Source: Actinomyces procaprae
Lineage (GTDB): Bacteria; Actinomycetota; Actinomycetes; Actinomycetales; Actinomycetaceae
NCBI RefSeq assembly: GCF_004798665.1
Contig: NZ_CP039292.1
Coordinates: 2,542,001 to 2,606,000, forward strand
Length of the DNA stretch: 64,000 nucleotides
Direction: 5' to 3'
Part shown: in pieces, positions 25,505 through 37,886 of the stretch
How the letters are laid out: every line of letters begins with the position of its first letter
Numbering within the stretch: position 1 is the stretch's first letter
Notes under the pieces: generated by a model
The model's input: the letters and a program-made list of their open reading frames with translations, nothing else
Told to the model about the DNA's origin: nothing
The model's database searches: none
Made by a program: the position numbers and the translations under genes

Positions 25505-26466
25505 TTGTGCTCCTCCTCGGTTTCCTCGGCTGATGCCTCGGCGGGAACGCCCTGCGCCGGGGTGGCCGGCGGGGCGACGGGCTGGGCGACAACGGGGGCG
25601 GGGGCGCCGGGCATCGCCGGCATGCCGGAGCGGCCGACGGTGGCGTCCTCGCGCTGCGCGATCCGGCCGGCGCGCTGAGCCGCGCCCATCTCCGGGGAGA
25701 CGTCGGACAGCTCCAGGGCCTGCCCGCGAACACGCAGCACCCGGGAGACCGACTCCTCCAGGGCCTCGCCGGAGGCGGACAGTGCGGGTGCGGCGGCCGT
25801 GTTGGTGGCGGCGTATACACCGGACATGGGCTTCTGACCGGGGTGGGTGCCCGCGGCCGCGTAGGCGCGCATCCTGGCGTCGACGCGGTCTCGCTGCGAC
25901 AGGCGGGGGCGGACCCGCTGGCGGTGGGTGAGGGTCAGTGCCCCGACCGCGGCGGTGATGAGCAGGATGCCGGTCAGCTCCATGGTGACGACGTGGTCGC
26001 CGAACAGGACCGCGGCCAGTGACTGCGGGGTGGCGTCGTCGCCGCCCGCCAGGCCGGTGGCGGGCGGGAACACGGTGCGCCAAACGACGGCGGCGATCAC
26101 TGCGATCAGGCCGATCCCGAACAGGGCCAGCAGCCACTTGGTGGCGGCGGAGTGGGCTGCGACGGGCTCGTCTCCGCCGACGCCCACCAGCATCACGACG
26201 AACAGTACGAGCGTCATCACCGCTCCGGTGTAGACCACCACCTGGATGATTCCCAGGAAGGGCGCCTCATTGGCTACATACAGCACCGCCAGGCAGATCA
26301 TGATCAGGATCATGCTCACGGCGGCGTTCACGGCGCGCTTGGCGGTGAGCAGGATGAGGCCGCAGGCGACCATGATGACGGCGACGACGGCGAACAGGAT
26401 CGTCTCGCCTCCGGACAGGGTGCCGGCCGCCGTCAGGCTCGTCGGCAGGGTGGTCGTGGGCATCAT
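25501..26466 (-). CDS. nuoJ: NADH-quinone oxidoreductase subunit J with long C-terminal tail
   Basis: Membrane subunit with five spans in residues 1-181. [48 protein letters not shown] sequence contains the conserved pi-bulge helix ([11 protein letters not shown]). Residues from about 182 to 321 form an extra 140-residue cytoplasmic tail with no membrane spans, rich in Ala, Pro and Glu and ending [13 protein letters not shown]. coli NuoJ has only 184 residues. ATG 26466 overlaps the nuoI stop. The tail has no recognised domain. Confidence 0.93.
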   Translation of the reverse strand: MMPTTTLPTSLTAAGTLSGGETILFAVVAVIMVACGLILLTAKRAVNAAVSMILIMICLAVLYVANEAPFLGIIQVVVYTGAVMTLVLFVVMLVGVGGDEPVAAHSAATKWLLALFGIGLIAVIAAVVWRTVFPPATGLAGGDDATPQSLAAVLFGDHVVTMELTGILLITAAVGALTLTHRQRVRPRLSQRDRVDARMRAYAAAGTHPGQKPMSGVYAATNTAAAPALSASGEALEESVSRVLRVRGQALELSDVSPEMGAAQRAGRIAQREDATVGRSGMPAMPGAPAPVVAQPVAPPATPAQGVPAEASAEETEEEHK

Positions 26467-27173
26467 GAGTGCACCGCCTCCTTCTGTGCCGTCGCCGGCG
26501 CCGGGACTGGCCGCGCGGACTTCAGCGTGGGGTCCTCGGGGCGGTTCTCACGCACCCAGTCGACCTGCGCCTGAGTGGGTCCGGTGACGGCTCCGCGGTA
26601 GTAGTCGCCGTCCTCGGTGCCCTCGACCATGGGGTGGGGGGCCGCCAGGGCGCCGTCGGGGACCGGTGCCAGCAGGTCCTGCTTCTCGTAGATGAGGCCG
26701 GAGCGGGTGGGGCCGACCAGCTCGTCGATCTCATGGGTCATGGTCAGTGCGCGCGTTGGGCAGGCCTCAATGCAGAGCCCGCAGAAGATGCAGCGCAGGT
26801 AGTTGATCTGGTACACGCGCCCATAGCGCTCACCGGGCGAGTACTGCGCCCCGGGTGCGTTGGGCGCGGCCTCCACGTAGATGGCGTCGGCGGGGCAGGC
26901 CCAGGCGCACAGCTCGCAGCCGATGCACTTCTCCAGGCCGTCGTCGTAGCGGTTGAGCTGGTGGCGCCCGTGGTACCGGGGCATGAGCACCGGCTCCTCG
27001 AAGGGGTACAGCTCGGTGACCGTGGGCCGGAAGATGGAGGACAGCGTGACACCGTATCCGGCGACGGGGGCGAATACGCGTCCCAGGGCGCTGGGCTCGT
27101 CCCGCAGCCACTGGTCGTGGTCGGTGTCCTCCCGGCCCTCCGGGCGGGGTGCCTGGGGCGTTGGGTCAGTCAT
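26463..27173 (-). CDS. nuoI: NADH-quinone oxidoreductase subunit I, 2x[4Fe-4S] ferredoxin-like
   Basis: Peripheral-arm subunit carrying clusters N6a and N6b. The 236 residues have two Cys motifs, [16 protein letters not shown] and [16 protein letters not shown], each CxxCxxCxxxCP. I take ATG 27173 ([16 protein letters not shown]), with GGAGGGAACCG just upstream; the longer frame is antisense-like. The first 35 residues are a polar extension, and about 60 residues follow the second cluster. The start lies 8 bases inside the 3' end of nuoH. Confidence 0.95.
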   Translation of the reverse strand: MTDPTPQAPRPEGREDTDHDQWLRDEPSALGRVFAPVAGYGVTLSSIFRPTVTELYPFEEPVLMPRYHGRHQLNRYDDGLEKCIGCELCAWACPADAIYVEAAPNAPGAQYSPGERYGRVYQINYLRCIFCGLCIEACPTRALTMTHEIDELVGPTRSGLIYEKQDLLAPVPDGALAAPHPMVEGTEDGDYYRGAVTGPTQAQVDWVRENRPEDPTLKSARPVPAPATAQKEAVHS

Positions 27174-28635
27174 CGGTTCCCTCCTGAGCGGTGACGTCGG
27201 AGTCGGTGGCCGTCTGGATCGAGGCCGCGGACAGCGAAACATCGCTGGCGGCGTCGAGCACCGGTGCGGCGGCGCGGTCTGCGCGGCGGGCGCGCGGGGA
27301 CGGCGGCAGCTTCTGCCCGGGCAGCGGCGGCACCGGGAATCCGTCCGCGAAGGCATCGAACTCCTCACCCGGCACGGTGATCGACTCGGCGTCGTCCTCC
27401 AGCGTGCCGGAGTCCTCGAGCTCGTCCTCCTCTCCGCCCTCGGGCAGGATCAGCAGGATCACCATGGCCACTAGGAAGATGGCGGCGAGCACGAGCAGCA
27501 GCCCCTGGGTGGAGCCGCCGGAGAAGGAGCGGTAGCCCTGCACGATGGCGACCAGCACGAACCACACCAGGGAGACGGGGATGAGGAACTTCCAGCCGAG
27601 CTTCATGAAGTGGTCGTAGCGGATACGCACCAGCGTGCCGCGGGTCCAGATCATGAAGAGCATGACGCACCAGACCTTCATGACGAACCACAGCATCGGC
27701 CACCAGCCGGAGTTGGCGCCGTCCCAGAAGCTGGCCAGGATGAAGGAGCGCCAGCCGCCCAGGAACAGGGTGGTGCACACCGCGGAGACGTTGAACATGT
27801 TGATGTACTCGCCCAGGTAGTACCAGGCGAACTTCATGGAGGAGTACTCCACCATGTGGCCGGCGACGAGCTCGCCCTCCGCCTCGGGCAGGTCGAAGGG
27901 CAGGCGGTTGACCTCACCGACCATGGAGACCACGTAGATGAGGAAGCTGGGAATCATGGCCACGCACCACCACAGGCGCTCCTGCGCGCCGACGATGCCG
28001 GAGGTGGACATGGTGCCGGAGGCGAGGAAGACCGTCAGGATCGACAGGCTCATGCTCAGCTCGTAGGAGATGACCTGCGCCGCCGAGCGGACGGAGCCGA
28101 ACAGCGGGTAGGTGGAGTGAGTGGACCAGCCGCCGAGGATGATGCCGTACACACCGAATCCGGTGATGGCCAGCACGTACAGCACGGAGACGGGGAAGTC
28201 CGTCAGCTGCAGCGGCGTGGAATGGCCGAACATGCTCACCTGCGGCCCGAAGGGTATGACCGCGTAGATCATGAAGGCGCTGAAGGCGGCGATGATCGGG
28301 CCCAGGAGGTAGATGAGGCTCTCGGCGCCCTTGAGCCAGAAGTCCTCCTTCATGATGAGCTTGGCGGCGTCCGCGATCAGCTGCGGCAGGCCCAGTGGCC
28401 CGTTGACGTTGGGTCCGGGCCGGGTCTGCATGCGCCCCAGGACGCGCCGCTCCGCCCAGATGGCGAGGATCACGCTGAGGATCAGGAAGACCATGATGAA
28501 CACGGCCTTGATCAGGGTCAGCCACCAGGTCTCCGCCGAGTAGTCGGCAATGACCCCGCCGCCCTGCGCGGCCAGGGCGGTCGGCGGCAGGGCCGTCACG
28601 CTGCTCGGGACACTGGCAATTCCGATCGGATTCAC
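27166..28635 (-). CDS. nuoH: NADH-quinone oxidoreductase subunit H with acidic C-terminal tail
   Basis: Membrane subunit that forms the quinone chamber with NuoB and NuoD. Eight spans, with [20 protein letters not shown] (loop 1), [79 protein letters not shown] and [17 protein letters not shown]. The GTG at 28635 overlaps the nuoG stop (GTGA). The product has 489 residues against about 325 in E. coli. The last 91 or so ([17 protein letters not shown] onward) are an acidic, then Ala-rich, disordered tail without known function. Confidence 0.95.
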   Translation of the reverse strand: MNPIGIASVPSSVTALPPTALAAQGGGVIADYSAETWWLTLIKAVFIMVFLILSVILAIWAERRVLGRMQTRPGPNVNGPLGLPQLIADAAKLIMKEDFWLKGAESLIYLLGPIIAAFSAFMIYAVIPFGPQVSMFGHSTPLQLTDFPVSVLYVLAITGFGVYGIILGGWSTHSTYPLFGSVRSAAQVISYELSMSLSILTVFLASGTMSTSGIVGAQERLWWCVAMIPSFLIYVVSMVGEVNRLPFDLPEAEGELVAGHMVEYSSMKFAWYYLGEYINMFNVSAVCTTLFLGGWRSFILASFWDGANSGWWPMLWFVMKVWCVMLFMIWTRGTLVRIRYDHFMKLGWKFLIPVSLVWFVLVAIVQGYRSFSGGSTQGLLLVLAAIFLVAMVILLILPEGGEEDELEDSGTLEDDAESITVPGEEFDAFADGFPVPPLPGQKLPPSPRARRADRAAAPVLDAASDVSLSAASIQTATDSDVTAQEGTDD

Positions 28636-31349
28636 TGGGCCACCTCCGGGCTGTCCGCAGTGGTGAGCGAGAGGGAGACGCGGGCGCCGTGGCCGGCGCC
28701 GAGGCTCTGGCGGACCGTGGACCCGGGCGAGCACTCCGGCAGCCAGACGACGCCGTCGGGGACGCCGCCGACGACGGCCGGAAGCGTGACCGTGCCGGTC
28801 TGCGTGGTCACGTCGACGCTCTCGCCTCCGGCCAGGTGCAGGCGGGCGGCGAGGTCGGCGCCGACGCGCGCAACGGGGCGCAGGGCGGTCGCGGCCAGGA
28901 AGGGCTCCCCGTCCTGGAGGCGGCCGGCGTCGAGCATCGGCTTGTGGGTGGCCAGGACGGCGTCGAGGCCGCTGACGGTGGAACGGCCGGAGGCGGGTGC
29001 CTGTGCCGGGGCGTCCGACTCCGGGGCGGGGGTGAAGGTGACGCGGGGGCGGGCACCCGCCCAGAGCCCGAGCGCACTGATCTGCGCGTGCACGTCCTCA
29101 AGGGTTTCGACGTCCAGGTCGGCGCCCATCTCGGCGGCCAGGGCGGCCAGCACCTGCCGGTCGGTGCGGGCGCGGGAGACGTGGGCCTGCCCGAAGGGAC
29201 GCACGCGTCCCTCCCAGTTGACGAAGGTGCCGTTCTTCTCCACCGGCGGCGCCACCGGCAGGACGACGTCGGCGTGCTCACTGACCTCGGTGCGGCGCAC
29301 CTCCAGCTGCACGGTGAAACCGGAGGCTGAAAGGGCGGTGCGGGCGAGTCCCGGGTCGGGGAAGTCGCGCAGGTCGACGCCGCCGATCACGAGTCCGCCG
29401 AGCTCGCCGTCGGCGAGGGCGTCCAGGATCGCGGTGGTGTCGCGGCCGGGCTGTGCCGGCAGCGGCGCGGGGGCGGTGAGCCCGCCCGGAGCCGCCCACT
29501 GCTGCTGCACCTGGGCGCGGGCGACGGCGTCCGCCACCGGGCGGCCACCGGGCAGCAGGTGCGGCAGCAGGCCCGCCTCGATGCCGCCGCGCTCACCCGC
29601 ACGGCGCGGCACCCAGGCCAGGCGGGCGCCGGTGGCGGTGGCGAGCGTGTCGACGACGGACAGCAGGCCGGGGACCGCGGCGGCCCGCTCCCCCACCAGG
29701 ATGGTGGCGCCCTCCTGGCCCAGGGCCCGGGTCAGCTCGGGATGGGTCTGGGACAGCAGGGCGACGGCGCGGGCCTCGGTGCCGGGGACGGCCAGGACGA
29801 CCTCGGCGCCGAGCTTGCGCGAGCCCGCGGAGCGGAGGTTCGCGACGGTCGCGACCTTGACGCCGCCGGCCCGCACGCCCTTGCGCAGCCGCAGGAACAG
29901 GGAACCGCACTCGTCCTCGGGCTCCAGGCCGATCAGCAGCACCTGGCCGGCGGTCTCCAGGGACCGGTAGGTGACCGCGCCCAGGCCGGTGCCGGCCACC
30001 CGCGCGGCCAGGAAGGTGTCCTCCTCGGTGGAGTGCGCGCGCACGCGCTGGTCGATGTCATTGGTGCCCAGCACCGTGCGGGCGAAGCGTGACCAGGCCC
30101 AGCCGTCCTCGAGTGTCAGGCGGGCGCCGGGCAGCAGTCCCACGCCGCCGTCCTCGCGGGCGCGGGACAGGCCGCGCGCGGCCACGTCCAGGGCGTCGGA
30201 CCAGGAGGTCGCAACCAGCTCGCCGGTGTTCTCATCGCGCACGAGCGGCATGTCCAGGCGGTCCTCCAGTGTGGACCAGGGGAAGGCGAAGCGGTCCTTG
30301 TCGGTGATCCACTCCTCGTTGACCTCGGGGTCGTTGCCGGCCAGGCGGCGCAGGACGACGCCGCGGCGCATGTCCACGCGCAGCGCGGAGCCGGAGGCGT
30401 CGTGCTCGGTGACGGTGTCCGTCGACACCAGGTCCATGGGGCGGGCACGGAACCGGTAGCGGGCGCTGGTCAGGGCGCCCACCGGGCAGATCTGGATGAT
30501 GTTGCCGGAGAAGTAGGAGGCGAAGGGGCGGCCGGAGACGTCCAGCTCCTCGGCGCCGCCGAGCGTGCCGGGACCGTAGGCGGGTCCGTCCACGACGCCG
30601 GGCTGCCCGCCGGGGCCGGCCAGGTCGTCCTCGGGCACCAGGTGCGCTCCGCCGCGCACGGTCTGCGTGGGCCGGGTGGCGAGGGCCTCGGGGTCGTGGA
30701 AGTCCAGCACGCCGGAGTCGAAGCGGCCGATCTGCTCGGAGTACAGCCCGCCGGTGATCTCCCCGCCGGCGTGGCCGGCGCCGCGCCCCTGCAGGGTGAT
30801 GAAGCGGTCGCCGGCGATCTGGTCGGCGAAGCGCACGCAGCGCTGGCACAGGATGCAGCGGTCGCGGTCGAGCAGGATGTTGCTGGTCAGGCGCAGCGGC
30901 TTGGGGAAGGTCCGCTTGACGTCGGTGAAGCGGGTGGCCGCCTGGGCGCCGGAGGACATCAGCTCCAGGGCCTGGTTCTGCAGGGGGCACTCACCGCCCT
31001 TGTCGCACACGGGGCAGTCCAGGGGGTGGTTGATCAGGAGGAACTCCATGGTGCCGGCCTGTGCCTTGGCGGCCACCTGGCTGGTGGCTTGGGTGGAGAC
31101 CTCCATGCCCTCGGAGGCGGTCATGGCGCAGGCGGGCTGTGGCTTGGGCATGGGGCGGACGACGCCGTCCCGGCCCGGCATGGCCACCTCGACCAGGCAC
31201 TGGCGGCAGTTGGCCGACGGCGCCAGCAGGGGGTGGTCGCAGAAGCGCGGGATCCGCACACCCACCCGCTCCGCGGCGCGGATCAGCAGCGTGCCCTTGT
31301 CCACCTCGACGTTCATGCCGTCGATCGTGATGTTGACCGTGTCAGTCAT
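28632..31349 (-). CDS. nuoG: NADH-quinone oxidoreductase subunit G
   Basis: Largest peripheral-arm subunit, 905 residues. The N-terminal 2Fe-2S ferredoxin domain has CDHPLLAPSANCRQCLVEV, then HPLDCPVCDKGGECPLQNQ (His-Cys3 cluster) and the 4Fe-4S pair CILCQRCVRF with CPVGALT. A molybdopterin-oxidoreductase-like domain follows without the cofactor role. ATG 31349 (MTDTVNITIDG) is four bases after the nuoF stop; the longer frame is discarded. An insertion near residues 225-280 (Gly-rich, DDLAGPGGQPGVVDG) separates cluster motifs and is longer than usual. Confidence 0.95.
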   Translation of the reverse strand: MTDTVNITIDGMNVEVDKGTLLIRAAERVGVRIPRFCDHPLLAPSANCRQCLVEVAMPGRDGVVRPMPKPQPACAMTASEGMEVSTQATSQVAAKAQAGTMEFLLINHPLDCPVCDKGGECPLQNQALELMSSGAQAATRFTDVKRTFPKPLRLTSNILLDRDRCILCQRCVRFADQIAGDRFITLQGRGAGHAGGEITGGLYSEQIGRFDSGVLDFHDPEALATRPTQTVRGGAHLVPEDDLAGPGGQPGVVDGPAYGPGTLGGAEELDVSGRPFASYFSGNIIQICPVGALTSARYRFRARPMDLVSTDTVTEHDASGSALRVDMRRGVVLRRLAGNDPEVNEEWITDKDRFAFPWSTLEDRLDMPLVRDENTGELVATSWSDALDVAARGLSRAREDGGVGLLPGARLTLEDGWAWSRFARTVLGTNDIDQRVRAHSTEEDTFLAARVAGTGLGAVTYRSLETAGQVLLIGLEPEDECGSLFLRLRKGVRAGGVKVATVANLRSAGSRKLGAEVVLAVPGTEARAVALLSQTHPELTRALGQEGATILVGERAAAVPGLLSVVDTLATATGARLAWVPRRAGERGGIEAGLLPHLLPGGRPVADAVARAQVQQQWAAPGGLTAPAPLPAQPGRDTTAILDALADGELGGLVIGGVDLRDFPDPGLARTALSASGFTVQLEVRRTEVSEHADVVLPVAPPVEKNGTFVNWEGRVRPFGQAHVSRARTDRQVLAALAAEMGADLDVETLEDVHAQISALGLWAGARPRVTFTPAPESDAPAQAPASGRSTVSGLDAVLATHKPMLDAGRLQDGEPFLAATALRPVARVGADLAARLHLAGGESVDVTTQTGTVTLPAVVGGVPDGVVWLPECSPGSTVRQSLGAGHGARVSLSLTTADSPEVAQ

Positions 31350-31353
31350 GTGG

Positions 31354-32711
<1,358 letters not shown>

Positions 32712-32715
<4 letters not shown>

Positions 32716-33440
32716 TTGTCCTCCTCCTGGGTGGGTGCCTTCCAGTCGTGCACGCGTGCGAGCCGCAGGCCGCGCAGGCTGGACTCGCCGGCGGCGATGC
32801 CCTCATCGGCGCGTCCGTCCTCGAAGCCGGCCAGCAGCCGCTCGTTCTCCCGGAAGGTGGGCACGGTCTCCGGGCCGCGGGTGGGGGTCACGTCCTCGCC
32901 GCGCTCCAGGCGCTCTACCAGGTCGACGGCGGAGGCGGGGGTCTGGTTGTCGAAGAACTCCCAGTTGACCATCACCACCGGGGCGTAGTCGCAGGCGGCG
33001 TTGCACTCCACGCGCTCAAGGCTGATACGCCCGTCAGCGCTGGTCTCGTCACTGCCCAGCCCGGTGTGCTCGCTGACCGCCTGCCAGACCTCGTCCCCAC
33101 CCATCACGGCGCACAGGGCGTTGGTGCACACCCCCACGTGGTACTCGCCGGCGGGGTGCCGGCGGAACTGGCTGTAGAAGGTCGCGACGGCGGAGACCTC
33201 TGAGCGGGTCAGCTCCAGCTTCTGCGCCACCAGGGCGATGCCGGCCGGGGAGACGTAGCCGTCCACGCTCTGCAGCAGGTGCAGCATGGGGATGATGGCG
33301 CTGCGCTGGTGCCCCTCCGGGTAGCGGCCCATGATCTCGGCGATGTCGGCGTCGAGCTGCGCGGCCACCTCGGGGCTGTAGCCGAGTGCGACGCCGGCGG
33401 ACTCGGCCGTCGGGGCGGGGGTGTTCTCAATGGTGCTCAT
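32712..33440 (-). CDS. nuoE: NADH-quinone oxidoreductase subunit E
   Basis: Thioredoxin-like 2Fe-2S subunit (N1a), 242 residues. The four ligands are in VCTNALCAVMGG and ECNAACDYAPVVMVN. The N-terminal helical part has SAIIPMLHLLQSVDGYVSPAGIALVAQKLELTRSEVSAVATFYSQF. The C-terminal 65 residues are a polar actinobacterial extension. ATG 33440 shares one base with the nuoD stop. Confidence 0.96.
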
Positions 33441-34819
33441 CAGCGGTCCACGCCTCCCAGGACGGGGTCGATCGAGGCCAGGGAGGGGACGACGTCGGCG
33501 ATCATGCCGCCCTCGCTCATCATGGCCAGCGACTGCAGGTTGGAGTAGGAGGGGTCACGGAAGTGGACCCGGTAGGGGCGGGTGCCGCCGTCGGAGACGG
33601 CCTGGATGCCGAGGACGCCCTTGGCGTGCTCAACCGTCTGGTACACCTGCCCGGCCGGCACCCGGAATCCCTGGGTGACCAGCTTGAAGTGGTGGATCAG
33701 GGACTCCATCGACGAGCCCATGATCTCCTTGACGTGCTCCAGGGACTGCCCCTGCCCGTCGGTGGCGATGGCCATGCGCGCGGGCCAGGCGATCGTCGGG
33801 TCGGCCACCATGGTGGTGTTGGACGGGTCGTCGCCGCGGGCGGCGATCTCATCGAGCCGATCCAGCGCCTGGGAGACGATCTTGAGTGACTGGTAGCACT
33901 CGTCGAAGCGGACCCGCAGCCGGTTGTAGCAGTCGGAGCGGTCGTACACGGGGACCTCGAAGTCGTAGGTCTCATACCCGCAGTAGGGGCGCAGCTTGCG
34001 CATGTCCAGCGGGTAGCCGGCGGCCCTGATGCACGGACCGGTCAGCCCCATCGCCATGGCCGCGGCCAGGGTCATCTCCCCGACGCCCACGAACCTGGAC
34101 TTCAGGATCGGGTTGGCCATGAGCAGGGACTCCAGCTCACCCAGGTCGTTCTTGATGTTCGGCATGACCGAGCGGACGAAGTCGGTGAAGCCCTCCGGCA
34201 GGTCCTGGGCCAGGCCGCCGGGACGCACGTAGGCGTGGTTCATGCGCAGCCCGGAGGCCATTTCGAAGGCGCGCAGGATGTTCTCACGGCAGCGGAAGGA
34301 GATGGTCATGAGCGTGGTGCCGCCCATCTCGTTGCCGGCCGATCCGACGGCCACCACGTGGCTGGCGATGCGGTTGAGCTCCATGAGCAGCACCCGGGCG
34401 ACGGTGGCCTTCTCGGGGACGTCGTCGGTGATGCCCAGCAGCTTCTCCACCGCCAGGGCGTAGCCGACCTCCTGGAAGAACGGGGCCACGTAATCCATGC
34501 GGGTCACAAAGGTCTCCCCCTGCACCCAGGTGCGGTACTCCATGTTCTTCTCGATGCCGGTGTGCAGGAAGCCGGTGCCGGCCCGCAGCTCGGTGACGGT
34601 CTCCCCGTCCGTCTCCAGCACCAGGCGCAGCACACCGTGGGTGGAGGGGTGGACCGGGCCCATGTTGACCACCACGCGGTCGCGCTGGAGGCGGTCCTCC
34701 TCGTCGCGCGCGGCGATCTGGGCGGCGATCTCATCCCAGTCCCCGCCGTTGGCGGTGTACTGGGGGGCGCCGGCGGCGATGTCGTCGGTGGCGGGTCCGG
34801 TGGCGTGCATTGTGCTCAT
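33440..34819 (-). CDS. nuoD: NADH-quinone oxidoreductase subunit D
   Basis: 49-kDa-type subunit that forms the quinone site with NuoB, 459 residues. Motifs: [22 protein letters not shown] (with the quinone-site His), [77 protein letters not shown] and [38 protein letters not shown] at the end. Stop and start overlap by one base with nuoE downstream and nuoC upstream. Confidence 0.97.
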   Translation of the reverse strand: MSTMHATGPATDDIAAGAPQYTANGGDWDEIAAQIAARDEEDRLQRDRVVVNMGPVHPSTHGVLRLVLETDGETVTELRAGTGFLHTGIEKNMEYRTWVQGETFVTRMDYVAPFFQEVGYALAVEKLLGITDDVPEKATVARVLLMELNRIASHVVAVGSAGNEMGGTTLMTISFRCRENILRAFEMASGLRMNHAYVRPGGLAQDLPEGFTDFVRSVMPNIKNDLGELESLLMANPILKSRFVGVGEMTLAAAMAMGLTGPCIRAAGYPLDMRKLRPYCGYETYDFEVPVYDRSDCYNRLRVRFDECYQSLKIVSQALDRLDEIAARGDDPSNTTMVADPTIAWPARMAIATDGQGQSLEHVKEIMGSSMESLIHHFKLVTQGFRVPAGQVYQTVEHAKGVLGIQAVSDGGTRPYRVHFRDPSYSNLQSLAMMSEGGMIADVVPSLASIDPVLGGVDR

Positions 34820-35601
34820 CAGCGGTACGACCTCCGGGTGTCGGCGGTGGCGGTTGAGGCGCCCTTGTACTCGACGGGGATGCCGCCGAGCGGGTAGTCC
34901 TTGCGCTGCGGGTGACCGACCCAGTCGTCGGGCATGGCCGAGCGCGTCAGGTTGGGGTGGCCGTCGAAGACGATGCCCATCAGGTCCCAGGCCTCGCGCT
35001 CATGCCAGTCGTTGCCGGGGTATACCGCCACCAGCGAGGGCACGTGCGGGTCGGATTCCGGGCAGGTGACCTCCAGGCGCAGGGCGCGGGCGCCGTGGGT
35101 CAGTGAGATCAGCTCGTAGCAGGCGTGCAGCTCGCGTCCGGCGTCGGCCGGGTAGTGCACGCCCGTGACGCCCAGGCACAGCTCGAAGCGCAGGTCCTGG
35201 TCATCACGCAGCGGGCGCGCCACGTCCAGCAGGTGCTCGCGGGTGATGAAAAGGGTGAGCTCGCCGCGGTCCACCACTACCTTCTCAATGGCGGCGGCAG
35301 GGTCCACGTCCGCCTCGGTGAGGTCCTCGATCAGGGCGTCGACGACGTCGTCGAACCACTCCCCGTAGGGGCGGGTGGCCGCCGGGGCGAGGGTGACCAC
35401 GCCGGTGGTGCCGCCGTAACCGCTGGTGTCGCCGGCGTCCGGGGCGCCGAACTGGCCGGAGTGGACGCCGATGACCTCCAGGCGCAGCGCCTCGGGCACC
35501 GGGTGGCCGGCCACCTCCGGGACCGCCGCGGCTGCGGGCGCGGCGACGGCGTCCGCCTCGGGTGCGGTGTTCTTCTCGGCGTTGTCGGCACTGGCGGTCA
35601 T
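34819..35601 (-). CDS. nuoC: NADH-quinone oxidoreductase subunit C
   Basis: 30-kDa-type subunit, separate from NuoD. Of 260 residues, the first 45 are an Ala/Glu-rich linker; the core has [34 protein letters not shown] and the 30-kDa signature [43 protein letters not shown]. Overlaps nuoB upstream by ATGA and nuoD downstream by one base. Confidence 0.96.
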   Translation of the reverse strand: MTASADNAEKNTAPEADAVAAPAAAAVPEVAGHPVPEALRLEVIGVHSGQFGAPDAGDTSGYGGTTGVVTLAPAATRPYGEWFDDVVDALIEDLTEADVDPAAAIEKVVVDRGELTLFITREHLLDVARPLRDDQDLRFELCLGVTGVHYPADAGRELHACYELISLTHGARALRLEVTCPESDPHVPSLVAVYPGNDWHEREAWDLMGIVFDGHPNLTRSAMPDDWVGHPQRKDYPLGGIPVEYKGASTATADTRRSYR

Positions 35602-36218
35602 GCGAGCAGCCCCTTCATCTCGGCGGTGGGGACGGCCTTGAGGGCGGCGGCCTCAACGGCGCGGGCGATCTCCTCGCGGTGGGCGAAGATCGGCTTGCGC
35701 TCGATCTGGCGGGTCAGCTCGAGCATGGCGTTCAGCAGCATCTCCGGTCGCGGCGGGCAGCCGGGCAGGTAGATGTCCACCGGGACGATGTGGTCGGCGC
35801 CCTGAACCACGGCGTAGTTGTTGAACACGCCGCCGGAGGAGGCGCACGCCCCCATGGAGATGACCCACTTGGGCTCGGGCATGGAGTCGTAGACGTTGCG
35901 CACCACCGGGGCCATCTTGTGGGAGACGCGGCCGGAGACGATCATGACGTCGGCGTGGCGCGGCGAGGCGCGGAAGACCTCCCAGCCGAAGCGGGCCATG
36001 TCGAAGCGGGGCGTTCCGGTGGCCATCATCTCGATGGCGCAGCAGGCCAGGCCCATGGTCACCGGCCACAGCGACCGCGCCTGGGCCAGGTCGGCCAGCT
36101 TCTCCACGGTGGTGAGCATGAAGCCGGGGCCCTCGACGCTCTCCAGCGCCTGCGCCTGCAGGTCATCCCGCTTGGAGGGGATGTGGAGCATCTTCTCGTT
36201 GTACTCGCGCATGTTCAT
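35598..36218 (-). CDS. nuoB: NADH-quinone oxidoreductase subunit B
   Basis: PSST subunit carrying the terminal cluster N2, 206 residues. Ligand motifs: [22 protein letters not shown] (adjacent cysteines), [18 protein letters not shown] and [19 protein letters not shown]. All four cysteines are present. ATG 36218 is 13 bases after the nuoA stop. Standard length. Confidence 0.97.
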   Translation of the reverse strand: MNMREYNEKMLHIPSKRDDLQAQALESVEGPGFMLTTVEKLADLAQARSLWPVTMGLACCAIEMMATGTPRFDMARFGWEVFRASPRHADVMIVSGRVSHKMAPVVRNVYDSMPEPKWVISMGACASSGGVFNNYAVVQGADHIVPVDIYLPGCPPRPEMLLNAMLELTRQIERKPIFAHREEIARAVEAAALKAVPTAEMKGLLA

Positions 36219-36231
36219 GGGGCTTGCTCCC

Positions 36232-36591
36232 TCACTCCCAGTCCAGGCCGCCGCGGCGCCACTCCAGGAGGTAGGGCACCGTGATCAGGGCGATGAAGAC
36301 GAGGGCGGCGCTCAGACCGAAGAAGCCCAGCTGCGCGAAGGCGGTGGCCCACGGGTAGAGGAAGACGACCTCGACGTCGAAGATGATGAAGGTCATGCCG
36401 ACCAGGTAGAAGGACACGGGGAACCGGCCCTGGTCGACATTGGTGGGGGTGGGATCGATGCCGCACTCGTAGTTGGCGACCTTGACCCGGTTGCGCCGGT
36501 TCGGGCTCACGATCGCGGACAGCACCAGGCCGCCGACGGCGACGACCATGGCGACTGCCGCCATGATGAGCAGGGAGACGTACGGATTCAT
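36232..36591 (-). CDS. nuoA: NADH-quinone oxidoreductase subunit A
   Basis: Small three-span membrane subunit of 119 residues: [28 protein letters not shown], loop [42 protein letters not shown] (the conserved Cys-containing loop and acidic membrane residues), then [33 protein letters not shown] 36591 overlaps the stop of the reductase gene upstream, so the nuo genes are coupled to it. The longer frame upstream is antisense-like. Confidence 0.96.
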   Translation of the reverse strand: MNPYVSLLIMAAVAMVVAVGGLVLSAIVSPNRRNRVKVANYECGIDPTPTNVDQGRFPVSFYLVGMTFIIFDVEVVFLYPWATAFAQLGFFGLSAALVFIALITVPYLLEWRRGGLDWE

Positions 36592-37886
36592 GCTGCCGGC
36601 ACCATCCTTGTCAGAAGTTGGATGAAGTGGTCGATTCCGTCGCCGCCACGACGCTCCCAGCCATCGGAAAGGAGCTTGGCGACGAGTCGCATGAGGTGCT
36701 TGCGCGGCAGCCCGTAGCGGGTGCACACGCGCATCACCTCGGGATGCTCGATCAGGGCGACGAAGATGCGCCCGAGCGTGTAGTAGCCGCCCATCTGCGC
36801 CTCCAGGGCGGCGGGGTACTGGGACAGGGCGAGCTCCCGCCCGGCGGCCGTGGTGCGGGCCGCCGCCTGCGCGGCCGCCTCGGCGGCCAGGCGCCCCGCC
36901 ATGAGCGCCTGGGCGATGCCCTCCCCGTTGAAGGGGGACACCATGCCGCCGGCGTCACCCAGCAGCATGAGCCCGTCGGCGTAGTGCGGCTTGCGGTTGA
37001 AGGCCATGGGCAGGGCCGCGGAGGCGATGCGGCCCACCCGGTTCTCCGGGGTGAAGCCCCAGGCGGCGGGCACGTGCTCCAGCCAGCGGTTGAAAACGGA
37101 GCGGTAGTCGATGCCGCGGGCGGAGGCAGCCGCCGGCGTGGAGGCCACTGAGCCCAGGCCGACATTGACCAGGCCGTCGCCCACGCTCCAGATCCAGCCG
37201 TACCCGGGCAGCAGGTCGGAGCGTCCGGCCGGGCCGTCCCAGAGCTCCAGGCGGGACTCCATCCAGGCGTCGTCGGCGCGCGGGGAGCGGAAGTAGGCGC
37301 GCACGGCCACGCCCAGCGGCTTGCGCTCGTTCTTCTTGCGGCCGACGGCGGTGGCCAGGCGGGCGGAGACGCCGCCGGCGTCCATTACCAGGGGCGCACG
37401 GACGGTGGCCGGGGCCTCAATGCCCGGCTCGGGGCTGCGGGGGGTGGGGGCGATCTTCACGCCGGTGACGCGGCCGGCGGTGTTGGTAACCGGAGCCGTG
37501 GCGGTCACGCCGGTGAGCAGCCGGGCACCGGCGCCGACGGCGTGGGCGGCCAGGTCCCGGTCCAGCTCGGCGCGGCGCCGGGCCAGGCCGTAGGAGGGCA
37601 GGCTGGCCTGCTCGGGCCACGGGATGTGCAGCTGGTGCCCGCCGCCGATTACGCGCAGCCCCTGGTTGCGCTGCCAAGTGGAGGTGTCCACCCCCATGCG
37701 CACCAGTTCGCGCACGGCGGCGGGGGTGAGCCCATCGCCGCAGACCTTGTCCCGCCCGAGCTCCTGCCGCTCGAGCAGCAGTACGTCCAGGCCCAGCCGG
37801 GCCAGGTGGTAGGCGGCGGACGAGCCCGCGGGGCCGGCTCCCACGACCACGACGTCGGCGCTCAGGCTGCCAGCGGCTGCTGCCAT
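36588..37886 (-). CDS. Geranylgeranyl-reductase family flavoprotein, probable menaquinone side-chain reductase
   Basis: FAD enzyme of 432 residues: DVVVVGAGPAGSSAAYHLARLG (Rossmann), GRDKVCGDGLTPAAVREL (the geranylgeranyl-reductase motif), GYGWIWSVGDGLVNVGLG and LLGDAGGMVSPFNGEGIAQALMAG (FAD phosphate loop). The family reduces isoprenoid double bonds; the mycobacterial relative MenJ reduces one double bond of menaquinone. ATG 37886 has a strong GAAGGAGG site nine bases upstream; an earlier ATG and the longer frame are less likely. Its stop overlaps nuoA (ATGA), making it the first gene of the complex I operon. The menaquinone role is inferred from family and context. Confidence 0.82.
   Translation of the reverse strand: MAAAAGSLSADVVVVGAGPAGSSAAYHLARLGLDVLLLERQELGRDKVCGDGLTPAAVRELVRMGVDTSTWQRNQGLRVIGGGHQLHIPWPEQASLPSYGLARRRAELDRDLAAHAVGAGARLLTGVTATAPVTNTAGRVTGVKIAPTPRSPEPGIEAPATVRAPLVMDAGGVSARLATAVGRKKNERKPLGVAVRAYFRSPRADDAWMESRLELWDGPAGRSDLLPGYGWIWSVGDGLVNVGLGSVASTPAAASARGIDYRSVFNRWLEHVPAAWGFTPENRVGRIASAALPMAFNRKPHYADGLMLLGDAGGMVSPFNGEGIAQALMAGRLAAEAAAQAAARTTAAGRELALSQYPAALEAQMGGYYTLGRIFVALIEHPEVMRVCTRYGLPRKHLMRLVAKLLSDGWERRGGDGIDHFIQLLTRMVPAA

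Noticed and set aside
27610..29970. 786-codon open frame on the plus strand
   Set aside because: Antisense to nuoH and nuoG; the minus-strand proteins carry all complex I motifs.
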